This document shows, piece by piece, positions 8,461-16,285 of a DNA stretch of 39,935 nt (the first letter of the stretch is position 1; each line of letters opens with the position of its first letter). The stretch is from Ligilactobacillus salitolerans (lineage in GTDB: Bacteria > Bacillota > Bacilli > Lactobacillales > Lactobacillaceae). The translations under genes were made by a program, and so were the position numbers. The notes under the pieces are model-generated. The model saw nothing but the letters and a program-made list of their open reading frames with translations. It was not told where the DNA came from and searched no databases. The stretch spans positions 1 through 39,935 of the forward strand of contig NZ_BFFP01000024.1 in the NCBI RefSeq assembly GCF_003864415.1, in the 5' to 3' direction.

Positions 8461-8490
8461 TTGCCGAGTCAGCCGAATTTTCAGTACAAT
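8461..8490 (+). promoter_or_regulatory. Promoter of the CPA2 antiporter gene
   Basis: TTGCCG (8461-8466), an 18-nt spacer and TACAAT (8485-8490) lie about 43 nt before the antiporter ATG. The position argues against translation from the upstream in-frame TTG at 8461. Confidence 0.6.
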
Positions 8491-8532
8491 AACGGTAATC
8501 ATTTATCTTTATTCGTTAAGGAGCCCTATTTT

Positions 8533-10392
8533 ATGGATCTTTCTTTAGTTATCGTTGCCGTGGCAGCTTTCTTAATTCCTATGCTGCTGGCTCGCTTCAA
8601 AATCTCACTACTACCCAGTTCGATCGCCGAGATCATCGTCGGTGTTTTGCTTGGGCAAAGTGCCTTTAACATTGTCCACGTCAATGAAGTTCTAACGACA
8701 ATGTCCACCCTTGGCGTGATCTTGCTGCTCTTTTTGAGCGGGATGGAGATCGACTTTTCGTTATTTACCCGAACCGACACCTCCACCGCTCTGGCTGCCA
8801 AAAAGGCTCAAAATAAAACTAACAATTCGCCGGTCAAAACGGCTGCTCTCGCCTATGGTGCTACTGTTGTCTGCTCCTTAGCGCTAGCCGTGATCTTGCA
8901 TCTCACAGGTCTCTTTACCGATCTTACCTTAGCCACGATTTTGCTGGCAACCGTTGCCCTGGGACTGATCATTGGGATCTTAAAGGAAAATGAACTGCTG
9001 GGAAAAGCCTATGGTCAAAGTCTCCTGCTCTTTGCAGTTTTAGGCGAGGTTATCCCTCTTCTAGCGTTAACTTTTTACGCTGCCCTAAAGAGTGGCCACA
9101 GCAGTACAGTTTGGCTGGTTTTGCTGGTCTTTTTGGCGGCAATCGTTTTATTACGGCGTTTCAAGAACTTTTTTCGCAAGTTTCAGCAATACACCAAATC
9201 AACGACCCAGCTCGATATGCGTTTTGCCTTTCTAGTGATCATCATTTTAGTCGTGCTGGCAGAAACTGTCGGAGCCGAAAATATCTTGGGGGCGTTCATC
9301 GCGGGGATCGTTATCAAATTACTGGAGCCGACCGAACAGACCCAGCAGAAACTAGATGCCGTCGGCTATGGCTTCTTGATCCCCTTCTTCTTTATTCTGA
9401 CGGGTGTCAAATTAAACTTGCCCGCATTGATTGCTTCCAAAACCACTCTGGTCTTGATCCCAGTCTTGCTGGTCGCCTTTTTGATCGCCAAATTGCCTGC
9501 TTATTTTGGCTATCGTACATTGTTTTCCAAAACTAATTCTTGGGCAGCTACACTTTTATCTGAAACGACTATCACCTTGATCCTAGCTGCGGTCACGGTG
9601 GCCGAAAACATTCATGCCATGACTTCAGCTCAAGGCGGCGCCTTTATTATCGCAGGGATTTTGACCTGTTTGGTCGGACCATTACTATTTAAACAGATCT
9701 ATCATCCCGAACACGAACCTGCCGTCAAAACAGACGTGCATATCATCGGTGCAAACCTGATCGCGGTCAATACTGTCCATGATTTGCCCAAAGATTGGTA
9801 TCAAGTTAAGCTCTATACCGACAACCCTCAACGCTATGATGCTTACCATGGGGTCACTGACATCACCTTGCTAGACACGATGGATCCAAAACGTTTGATC
9901 GCTGCTGAAGTCTTTGACACCGACATTTTAGTTTTGACCCACCGCTTTGCCTCTGATAACTACAAAATAGCGCTCGCCGCCAAAGAGTACGGTGTTCCAC
10001 GCGTCATTTTGCGTTTGGAGACTCGTGACCCAGAAGATTCGCAGCAAATGAAAAAAGAGCTCACCAACAAGGGGATCGAATTTTTCAGCACCTTCACGAC
10101 CAGCGTCGGTTTACTGCGCTCAGCGATCGAATCGCCTGAAATGCTGCACATGCTGACTTCGTCGCGATCTGAGATCTTTGAAGTCGTCTTAAACAACGCG
10201 CGTTACGCAGGGACTGCCCTGGCGGATCTGCCGGAAATTAAAAATATTGTCGTCAGCCGGATCGTGCACAAGGGCAAGTTTCTGCCCCCCCACGGCAGTA
10301 CCCAATTGGAGCTAGGCGACCACTTGCTGCTGTCCGGCAGTCACGAGGTGGTCGCAAGGCTGCGCAAGATTCTTAGCAAGAACAATCAATAG
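8533..10392 (+). CDS. CPA2-family monovalent cation:proton antiporter with C-terminal RCK-like domain
   Basis: A 619-aa membrane protein. Residues 1 to about 385 hold roughly a dozen hydrophobic segments of the Na+/H+ exchanger fold (for example LSLVIVAVAAFLIPMLLA and LGVILLLFLSGMEIDFSLF). The soluble C-terminal part has a TrkA-N-like Rossmann region (about 400-515) and a TrkA-C-like region at the end (about 545-619, ending LGDHLLLSGSHEVVARLRKIL). It resembles KefB/YjbQ-type K+ or Na+ efflux antiporters used in pH and ion balance. The first beta-turn of the Rossmann part reads IIGANLIAVN and lacks the usual GxGxxG, so nucleotide binding may be lost. The start is ATG 8533 with AAGGAG 9 nt upstream. 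It is divergent from helD. Confidence 0.88.
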   Translation: MDLSLVIVAVAAFLIPMLLARFKISLLPSSIAEIIVGVLLGQSAFNIVHVNEVLTTMSTLGVILLLFLSGMEIDFSLFTRTDTSTALAAKKAQNKTNNSPVKTAALAYGATVVCSLALAVILHLTGLFTDLTLATILLATVALGLIIGILKENELLGKAYGQSLLLFAVLGEVIPLLALTFYAALKSGHSSTVWLVLLVFLAAIVLLRRFKNFFRKFQQYTKSTTQLDMRFAFLVIIILVVLAETVGAENILGAFIAGIVIKLLEPTEQTQQKLDAVGYGFLIPFFFILTGVKLNLPALIASKTTLVLIPVLLVAFLIAKLPAYFGYRTLFSKTNSWAATLLSETTITLILAAVTVAENIHAMTSAQGGAFIIAGILTCLVGPLLFKQIYHPEHEPAVKTDVHIIGANLIAVNTVHDLPKDWYQVKLYTDNPQRYDAYHGVTDITLLDTMDPKRLIAAEVFDTDILVLTHRFASDNYKIALAAKEYGVPRVILRLETRDPEDSQQMKKELTNKGIEFFSTFTTSVGLLRSAIESPEMLHMLTSSRSEIFEVVLNNARYAGTALADLPEIKNIVVSRIVHKGKFLPPHGSTQLELGDHLLLSGSHEVVARLRKILSKNNQ

Positions 10393-10402
10393 TATTGTAT
10401 AC

Positions 10403-10419
10403 TAGTGTTAGCAACACTA
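10403..10419 (+). promoter_or_regulatory. Inverted repeat ahead of the histidine phosphatase pair
   Basis: TAGTGTT (10403-10409) and AACACTA (10413-10419) are perfect arms around a 3-nt loop, directly before the GAGGAGG ribosome binding site. TATACT at 10398-10403 could be a -10, but no good -35 is seen. It may be an operator or a 5'-UTR hairpin. Confidence 0.35.
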
Positions 10420-10438
10420 TTAGAGGAGGAAGATAAAC

Positions 10439-11107
10439 ATGGCTTTTTCAGTCTACCTAGTGCGTCACGGACAAACTTTTTTTAACATGTACAACCGCAT
10501 GCAAGGCTGGTGTGACTCGCCTTTAACCGCCAAAGGCTTAGCAGATGCTCATTTGGCAGGTCAGCGTTTAGCCCATAAGAAATTCGACTATGTCTTTCAT
10601 AGCGATACAATGCGTGCCAAAAGAACATGCGAATACATTTTGCAAGAAAACACAGCAACCCCTAATGAACTAAAGCCTAAGGAGCTGCGTAATTTCCGCG
10701 AGCAAAGTTTCGGCTATTTCGAAGGCTCAGATGCTAATCAAGCTTGGCGGATGATTGGGGCGGCTCATAACTGCTTGTCCTTTAAAGACATCGTCACCAA
10801 TTATTCTTTGGGAGCGTCACGCAACTTCATGAAAGAAGCCGACCCGTTTAACGACGCGGAAAACGAAGCTGACTTTTGGAGCCGGATCAAGATCGGTTTT
10901 GACTATCTGCGCGACAATATTCCTGATGACAAAAATGTGCTGGTGGTCAGTCATGCGATGACGATCCGCAGTATCGCTCATTTGTTTGACCAAAGTACAC
11001 CGTTATTTCCGGACCCAGACAACGGTTCAGTCACCAAACTGACTGTCGATGGCCACAAGTTCACTGTCGATTACTACAATCAAACCGACTCAGATTTTGA
11101 CTACTAG
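10439..11107 (+). CDS. Histidine phosphatase (phosphoglycerate mutase-like), copy 1
   Basis: A 222-aa cytoplasmic protein of the branch 1 histidine phosphatase superfamily. The phospho-accepting histidine is in LVRHGQT (His10). The second catalytic histidine is in VLVVSHAMTIRSI in the last quarter. Glu in the REQSFGYFEG block fits the catalytic acid region. It is not a glycolytic GpmA: it lacks that enzyme's length and insert, and belongs to the broad phosphatase group seen in lactobacilli. The ribosome binding site is GAGGAGG. It is followed after 24 nt by a close paralogue. The substrate is unknown. Confidence 0.88.
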   Translation: MAFSVYLVRHGQTFFNMYNRMQGWCDSPLTAKGLADAHLAGQRLAHKKFDYVFHSDTMRAKRTCEYILQENTATPNELKPKELRNFREQSFGYFEGSDANQAWRMIGAAHNCLSFKDIVTNYSLGASRNFMKEADPFNDAENEADFWSRIKIGFDYLRDNIPDDKNVLVVSHAMTIRSIAHLFDQSTPLFPDPDNGSVTKLTVDGHKFTVDYYNQTDSDFDY

Positions 11108-11131
11108 ATCTCAAAGTTAGGAGCAGACGTT

Positions 11132-11806
11132 ATGGCATTTAATATTTACCTAGTCAGACATGGGCAGACAATTTTAAATAAATACAACAGGATGCAAGGC
11201 TGGTGCGACTCGCCGTTAACACCCAAGGGAATGCTGGATGGACATATGGCAGGCCAACATCTCAGCCACATTAATTTTGCCCGTGCTTTTCACAGCGACA
11301 CAACACGTGCTGAAAAAACCTGCTACTTTTTACTGCAAGAAAATGTTTCCTCGCCGGAACTGCCAGACCCAGAAGAGCTCTCAGCTTTCCGTGAGCAAAG
11401 CTACGGCTACTTCGAAGGCTCGGATTCAGACCAAGCTTGGTTGATGGTCGGCGCGGCGCACGGCTGCCGCTCGTTTCACGAAATGGCCGCCAAATATTCA
11501 ATGGATGACACGAAGAATTTCACTAAACAGGCTGACCCCTTCCACAACGCGGAAGACGCTGAGGAATACTGGAAGCGAGTCGATGCCGGCTTTGACTATA
11601 TCAAAGGGATCGCCAAGGACAACGACAATATTCTGATCGTCAGTCATGGCACAACGATCCGCAGCATTGCCGCTCGTTTCGATGAAAACGTCGACCAGAC
11701 CGTCGGGCCGAAAAACGGTTCTGTGACTAAATTAGTCATGGATGGCGATCAGGTCAAGGTAGCCTACTTTAACCAGGTCGATGATGAATTTAACTACGGC
11801 CAATAA
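11132..11806 (+). CDS. Histidine phosphatase (phosphoglycerate mutase-like), copy 2
   Basis: A 224-aa paralogue of the gene just upstream, similar over its whole length. The catalytic LVRHGQT (His10) and ILIVSHGTTIRSI are both kept, so both copies should be active. The shared blocks NRMQGWCDSPLT and REQSxGYFEGSD show tandem duplication. Differences gather in the mid-region and near the C-terminus, suggesting that substrate preference has drifted. The ribosome binding site is TAGGAG, 8 nt before ATG. The pair is probably one transcript ending at the terminator at 11822-11877. Confidence 0.88.
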   Translation: MAFNIYLVRHGQTILNKYNRMQGWCDSPLTPKGMLDGHMAGQHLSHINFARAFHSDTTRAEKTCYFLLQENVSSPELPDPEELSAFREQSYGYFEGSDSDQAWLMVGAAHGCRSFHEMAAKYSMDDTKNFTKQADPFHNAEDAEEYWKRVDAGFDYIKGIAKDNDNILIVSHGTTIRSIAARFDENVDQTVGPKNGSVTKLVMDGDQVKVAYFNQVDDEFNYGQ

Positions 11807-11821
11807 AATAAAATCTAAATG

Positions 11822-11877
11822 AAAAACGTTAATTATTCATTGGTTTACTTAAATCAAGGAGTAATTAACGTTTTTTT
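11822..11877 (+). terminator. Terminator of the histidine phosphatase pair
   Basis: AAAAACGTTAATTA (11822-11835) pairs perfectly with TAATTAACGTTTTT (11862-11875), followed by more T to 11877. It is a strong intrinsic terminator 16 nt after the stop codon. Confidence 0.88.
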
Positions 11878-11883
11878 ATTCTA

Positions 11884-12080
11884 ATATCCTGTACTTTGGC
11901 TGATTTACGGCAGAGAGGTCCCGAGCTCGGACATTACTTTGCTAAACTTATGGCCGACCTCGGTGGCTCGGACGTTACTTTGCTAAACTTATGGCCGACC
12001 TCGGCGGCTCGGACATTACTTTGCCAAACTAACGACAGAGCTGCCGGGCTCTGGCTTAAACTTAGTAATCCTGTGGCAAA
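11884..12080 (+). repeat. Convergent-gap repeat array A (41-bp period)
   Basis: Three good units begin GCTCGGAC at 11925, 11966 and 12007, exactly 41 bp apart. Each contains TTACTTTGC(T/C)AAACT, and the first two continue with TATGGCCGACCTCGG. A decayed fourth unit starts exactly one period later at 12048 (GCTCTGG), and a decayed first unit has TACTTTGGCTG at 11892. In good units CGGACA and TGGCCG can pair with one mismatch around a 17-nt loop. The array fills the gap between convergent genes. A reading frame crosses it (11896-12102), but I see no ribosome binding site and do not call it coding. Confidence 0.85.
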
Positions 12081-12098
12081 CTGCTATTTTTTATATAG

Positions 12099-13094
12099 TT
12101 AATTATCTGCATTCCAATTGACTCTGCGTCCAATATTGTTAAAATATTCAGATTTATCATGAAACCAATATTCAAACCGGACCCCTTCGTTTTTATAAAA
12201 ACTTTCTGTGGAACGGTGCTGTACTATATCAAAGTGCTTATTAAGCACCATTTTCAGATATCTATTATTACAACCAGGACCCAAAAAAATTTCCAAATCC
12301 CGTTTATAAAGATCCTTCTTAAAGTAAAACGTTCCATAGTCGCAAATAGTGCGGACATAGGCTTCTTCTTTAGTTTGGCAAAAGCCGCAGCGTTGGCACG
12401 CGTAAAAGTAGCGGTTATCATTCCATTGATTTCCGAAGCACTTCGGACAAACTATCCCTTGGCGCAATCTTCGTTGCGGATCCACGGAGAAATCTTCTGC
12501 TTGCCGGTAAGGTTCAACAACATAAGGACGGAGCACCTTCTGCCACTCCCCGATTGGTCGTGGGAGCCCAGCCTGTTCGCGATAAATTTTTTGGATCCAG
12601 TCACAGAAATCCCAGAGATATTTCGTCACTATCCCTGTTTGCTCTCCAACATCGATCGTTGCCGTTGAGTCCAGAAATACTAAAACTTTAACGATTTGCA
12701 AGTTAACGTGCTGTTCAAATAAGATCCGTGCCAGCACATCATGTGCCCGGTCGATCTGGTTAAAGATGTTGTGCGTCGTGGGTTTGCCGTTACAATACCA
12801 AGTCCGGTCGCGATAAGTATAGTGTCCATGATAGTTTTTGACGTCGATCAAATACAGCGTTGAGCAAATTTGCAGCAACTTATCGATCTGGATTCTTTGA
12901 CCGAGATAGTTTAAATTCAAATCGTCCCAAAAAGACTCAGCTCCCTGGGTAACCAACTGCAGGGCTTGATCCAAATAAACTTCCCCACTGTATCCTTTTT
13001 GACAAGCATTCAATGCGTCACGTTCCCGCACAGTTAATTTAGACCGCTCATTCAGCACTTCCAAGTACTGGAATTCATTTGATTTACTGCGCAA
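12099..13094 (-). CDS. NERD-domain protein with C-terminal zinc ribbon
   Basis: A 331-aa soluble protein. Residues about 34-150 form a NERD (nuclease-related) domain: GYSGEVYLD (Glu38), then IQIDKLL (Asp71) and YLIDVKNYHG (Asp84, Lys86). This fits the E...D...DxK active-site pattern of the PD-(D/E)XK-like fold. A zinc ribbon follows with Cys216/219 (CPKC) and Cys233/236 (CQRC). The C-terminal part is unassigned. The start is TTG 13094 with GGGAGG 7 nt upstream; no nearby ATG exists in frame. NERD proteins are thought to act on DNA or RNA, but the true role is uncertain. It stands alone, and its 3' end faces repeat array A. Confidence 0.75.
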   Translation of the reverse strand: MRSKSNEFQYLEVLNERSKLTVRERDALNACQKGYSGEVYLDQALQLVTQGAESFWDDLNLNYLGQRIQIDKLLQICSTLYLIDVKNYHGHYTYRDRTWYCNGKPTTHNIFNQIDRAHDVLARILFEQHVNLQIVKVLVFLDSTATIDVGEQTGIVTKYLWDFCDWIQKIYREQAGLPRPIGEWQKVLRPYVVEPYRQAEDFSVDPQRRLRQGIVCPKCFGNQWNDNRYFYACQRCGFCQTKEEAYVRTICDYGTFYFKKDLYKRDLEIFLGPGCNNRYLKMVLNKHFDIVQHRSTESFYKNEGVRFEYWFHDKSEYFNNIGRRVNWNADN

Positions 13095-13145
13095 ATTATC
13101 GCCTCCCTTCTACTTATAAATACGCAAAAAATCCAATTTTTTTGC

Positions 13146-13182
13146 AAAAAAAACAGCTGTCTTTTAAAAAGACAACTGCTCT
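13146..13182 (-). terminator. Terminator of the opp operon
   Basis: On the minus strand a stem of AGCAGTTGTCTTTT against AAAAGACAGCTGT is followed by eight T (plus-strand A run at 13146-13153). It lies about 17 nt after the oppF stop. Confidence 0.8.
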
Positions 13183-13196
13183 TCTTTCAAAACGAC

Positions 13197-14174
13197 CTAA
13201 ACCGTTGGCAGAGGCTGTTCTGTTGTTTCATATTTTTCCGCACGTTCCTTGTAGAAAGGAATTTCTGCTTCCGAACACCGAACAAAGTGACCTGGAACGA
13301 TCTCACGCAATTTACGCGGTTGACCTTCCTTGTCTTTTTCGATTGAAGCATCATACGGTACACGTTTACGCGTTCTTTCAAACTCTGGATCCGGCTCTGG
13401 GACCGCTGAGATTAAACTCTTGGTGTAATCATGCAGCGGTTTGAGATAAACATCGTCGGCTGGTCCAACTTCCAAAAGTTTGCCGAAATGCAGCACGCCG
13501 ATCCGGTCAGAAATGTACTTCACCATCGACAAATCATGGGCGATGAATAAGTAGGTCAAGCCCTTTTGAACCTGTAAGTCTTTCATCAAGTTGACAACTT
13601 GGGCCTGAATGGAAACGTCCAAAGCAGAGATCGGTTCGTCAGCAATGATGAACGACGGTTCAACGGCTAGGGCACGGGCGATCCCGATCCGCTGCCGCTG
13701 CCCACCGGAGAATTCATGAGGATAACGACTAGCATGGTCGCGGTTCAAACCAACTGTTTCCAGTAAGTCTTCCACTTTTTTGCGCCGGTCAGCCTTATCC
13801 TTGGCCAAATGATGGATATCGATCCCTTCAGCGATGATATCTTCAACTGTCATCCGGGGATTCAAAGAAGCCTGCGGATCCTGGAAGATCATCTGCATAT
13901 TGCGGGTAAAGTCCAGCTTGTCTTGTTTGCTTTTAAAGGAGCTGACATCCTTACCGTTAAAAATGATTTGTCCGTCTGTTGGATTGTATAAATGAATGAT
14001 ACTGCGCCCTGCAGTAGTTTTACCTGAGCCTGACTCGCCAACAAGTCCGAAAACTTCGCCTTCGTAAATATCAAAGGAGACGTCATCGACCGCTTTGACC
14101 ATTCCAGGTTTTCCCACGCCGAAGTATTGCTTTAAATGCTTAACTTCGAGAACTTTTTTTCGATTTTCTGGCAT
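13197..14174 (-). CDS. oppF: Oligopeptide ABC transporter, ATP-binding protein OppF
   Basis: A 325-aa ATPase that powers peptide import with OppD. Walker A GESGSGKTT is at 46-54, the signature SGGQR at about 155-160 and Walker B FIIADE at 175-180. The oligopeptide/dipeptide C-terminal extension contains the peptide-transporter tail (LHDYTKSLISAVPEPDP, then a late Cys in VPGHFVRCSEAE). It is the last gene of the operon, 24 nt after oppD, with AAGGAAGG as ribosome binding site. OppF is chosen over OppD from order and from closer likeness to AppF/OppF types. Confidence 0.93.
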   Translation of the reverse strand: MPENRKKVLEVKHLKQYFGVGKPGMVKAVDDVSFDIYEGEVFGLVGESGSGKTTAGRSIIHLYNPTDGQIIFNGKDVSSFKSKQDKLDFTRNMQMIFQDPQASLNPRMTVEDIIAEGIDIHHLAKDKADRRKKVEDLLETVGLNRDHASRYPHEFSGGQRQRIGIARALAVEPSFIIADEPISALDVSIQAQVVNLMKDLQVQKGLTYLFIAHDLSMVKYISDRIGVLHFGKLLEVGPADDVYLKPLHDYTKSLISAVPEPDPEFERTRKRVPYDASIEKDKEGQPRKLREIVPGHFVRCSEAEIPFYKERAEKYETTEQPLPTV

Positions 14175-14198
14175 GTGGTTTCTTCCTTCCTTGGTCTA

Positions 14199-15239
14199 TT
14201 AATTAGCACTGGCTTGCATTGCAGCGAAAACCTTGCGCCGTCTGACAATTTCGTCTGGCGGTGTAATTTTCGGTGCATCTGGATGCAAGAGCCAAGTTGA
14301 GGCATAGTGAGTGTCAGAAACCTTAAAGAACGGCGGTTTTTCTTCCGCATCGATCTTCATTGCATAAGGATTTCTGGCGGCAAATGGATCACCCTTCGGC
14401 GGATCCAAAAGATCTGGCGGGGTCCCAGGAATAGCTTCCAGGTTAGTCGAGCTCAATGTCGGCATCGAATTGAGCAAGCCCCAAGTATATGGATGTTGCG
14501 GGTTGTAGAAGATCTCGTCAACTGAACCGTATTCGATGATCTGCCCGGCATACATTACAGCTACCCGGTCAGCCATCCCGGCAACAACACCCAAATCATG
14601 CGTGATGAAGATGATCGATGTTTCGATTTTTTGCTGCAATTCCTTCATCAAATCAAGGATCTGCGCCTGAATAGTAACATCCAAAGCCGTTGTTGGTTCG
14701 TCAGCGATCAGAATTTCTGGGTAGCAGACCAAAGCGATCGCGATCACGATCCGTTGGCGCTGCCCACCGGAAAATTGGTGCGGATAATCATTCATCCGTT
14801 TTTCAGCCTGATCGATCCCAACCAGCTTTAAAATCTCCAAGGCTTGTGCAAGTGCCTTGCGTTTTTCAACATGTTTATGCTTGATCAGCGGTTCGGCAAT
14901 CTGCTTACCGATCTTCATTGTTGGATCAAGCGAAGTCATCGGATCCTGGAAAATCATCGCGATATCTTTACCGCGAATGTTTTGCATCTGCTTTTCAGAC
15001 TTCTTTAAAATATCTTCACCATGGAAGAGGACTTGGCCGCCAACAACTCGCGCGTTATTAGCCAAAAGTCCCATTAAACTTTTGGTGGTAACTGACTTTC
15101 CAGAACCAGATTCCCCTACGATCGCCAAGGTTTCACCCTTATCTAAATGAAAGCTGACGTCACGAATGGCTTTAACGTCACCGGCGTAGGTATGGAAATT
15201 GATCTGGAGGTTTTTAATATCTAAAATTCTTTCACCCAT
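14199..15239 (-). CDS. oppD: Oligopeptide ABC transporter, ATP-binding protein OppD
   Basis: A 346-aa ATPase. Walker A GESGSGKS is at 42-49, the signature SGGQR at about 157-161 and Walker B EILIADE at 175-181. The C-terminal oligopeptide/dipeptide domain includes NPQHPYTWGLLNSMP and the proline-rich IPGTPPDLLDPPKGDPFAARN typical of OppD. It starts 8 nt after oppC, with AAGGTAGG as ribosome binding site. It pairs with OppF on the inner face of the OppBC channel. Confidence 0.95.
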   Translation of the reverse strand: MGERILDIKNLQINFHTYAGDVKAIRDVSFHLDKGETLAIVGESGSGKSVTTKSLMGLLANNARVVGGQVLFHGEDILKKSEKQMQNIRGKDIAMIFQDPMTSLDPTMKIGKQIAEPLIKHKHVEKRKALAQALEILKLVGIDQAEKRMNDYPHQFSGGQRQRIVIAIALVCYPEILIADEPTTALDVTIQAQILDLMKELQQKIETSIIFITHDLGVVAGMADRVAVMYAGQIIEYGSVDEIFYNPQHPYTWGLLNSMPTLSSTNLEAIPGTPPDLLDPPKGDPFAARNPYAMKIDAEEKPPFFKVSDTHYASTWLLHPDAPKITPPDEIVRRRKVFAAMQASAN

Positions 15240-15247
15240 AATACGAC

Positions 15248-16282
15248 CTACCTTCTTGTTCTTGGATCAAATGCATCACGTAAACCATCACCTAGCAAGT
15301 TGAAGGCGATCATCAAGATAACCAAGACAATTGCCGGATACCACATCTGGTATGGCAAAAACTGGAAGTTCTTCTGGCCGTCGTTCAGCAAAACACCTAA
15401 TGAGGTCTGCGGTGCTGAGATCCCAATACCAATAAAGCTCAAGAAAGCTTCGAAGAAGATGGCGTTGGGGATCGTGTACATCGTTTGAATAATAATGATA
15501 CTCGACAAATTCGGTACCAGATGCTTCCAAGCGATTTTTCCTGTGGATTCACCGAGGGTCCGCGCCGCTAAGACATATTCTTCGGTCTTTAACGACAGCG
15601 TCTCCGCTCGGATCATTCGGGCCATCGTGGTCCATTCAGAAATGGCCAGGGCCAAAATGATCGAAGTCATCCCAGGTTTAAAGATGATCAGCATCAGCAC
15701 AACAATGATCAGGTTTGGAATGGACGAAATGATTTCGATGATACGCTGCATCACGTTATCAGTTCGTCCACCTTTCCAACCGGAGACTATCCCATATGTC
15801 ACCCCGATCAAAAGGTCAAACAGCGTTGCCACGATCGCAACGGTCAAGGAAATTTTCGTCCCATAGATGATCCGTTGTGCTAAGGAGTGTCCTAAGTAAT
15901 CTGTACCCAGTGCAAAGTGCACGCTGTCTTTAATGCCGTTTTGTTTGTAAACGTCTGTCCAGACGCCGCTGACCTTCATCTTACCGTTCAAACCATTGAT
16001 GTCGATGCCCGGAATTTTAGCCGGGAGGTTAGCATATTCTGGGTTAGATTTAACCAACTCAGCATGGTTGATGAAAGGAGTCGAACCGAAAGATACGATC
16101 ACCATGATCAAAATCAAGAACAATGAGATCACGGCACCCTTGTTTTTCTTCAAACGTCGCCAAGCATCCTGGGAGAACGTTAGCGAAGGGGCAGCAATTT
16201 TTTCACTATCAAGCTCGTCTTCAGTATGTTGAGCCAATGGTTCAAAGCTGTCGGCTTGTAAATTAATTTTCTCTTCTGCCAT
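15248..16282 (-). CDS. oppC: Oligopeptide ABC transporter, permease OppC
   Basis: A 344-aa inner-membrane permease. An N-terminal cytoplasmic stretch of about 40 residues precedes the first membrane helix (GAVISLFLILIMVIVSFG). A large loop (about 70-125) of the OppC type follows, with LGTDYLGHSLAQRIIYGTKISL just before the membrane core. The EAA-like loop that contacts the ATPases is at VLAARTLGESTGKIAWKHLVPN. The C-terminal end LLGDGLRDAFDPRTRR is typical of OppC/DppC. It lies 3 nt from oppB. Confidence 0.94.
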   Translation of the reverse strand: MAEEKINLQADSFEPLAQHTEDELDSEKIAAPSLTFSQDAWRRLKKNKGAVISLFLILIMVIVSFGSTPFINHAELVKSNPEYANLPAKIPGIDINGLNGKMKVSGVWTDVYKQNGIKDSVHFALGTDYLGHSLAQRIIYGTKISLTVAIVATLFDLLIGVTYGIVSGWKGGRTDNVMQRIIEIISSIPNLIIVVLMLIIFKPGMTSIILALAISEWTTMARMIRAETLSLKTEEYVLAARTLGESTGKIAWKHLVPNLSSIIIIQTMYTIPNAIFFEAFLSFIGIGISAPQTSLGVLLNDGQKNFQFLPYQMWYPAIVLVILMIAFNLLGDGLRDAFDPRTRR

Positions 16283-16285
16283 TTA

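Noticed and set aside
11896-12102. Small plus-strand gene crossing array A
   Set aside because: No ribosome binding site; its residues follow the DNA repeat, and it ends on the opposite strand of the NERD gene.
12159-12668. Plus-strand open frame antisense to the NERD gene
   Set aside because: No ribosome binding site, and the opposite strand encodes recognisable NERD and zinc-ribbon motifs.
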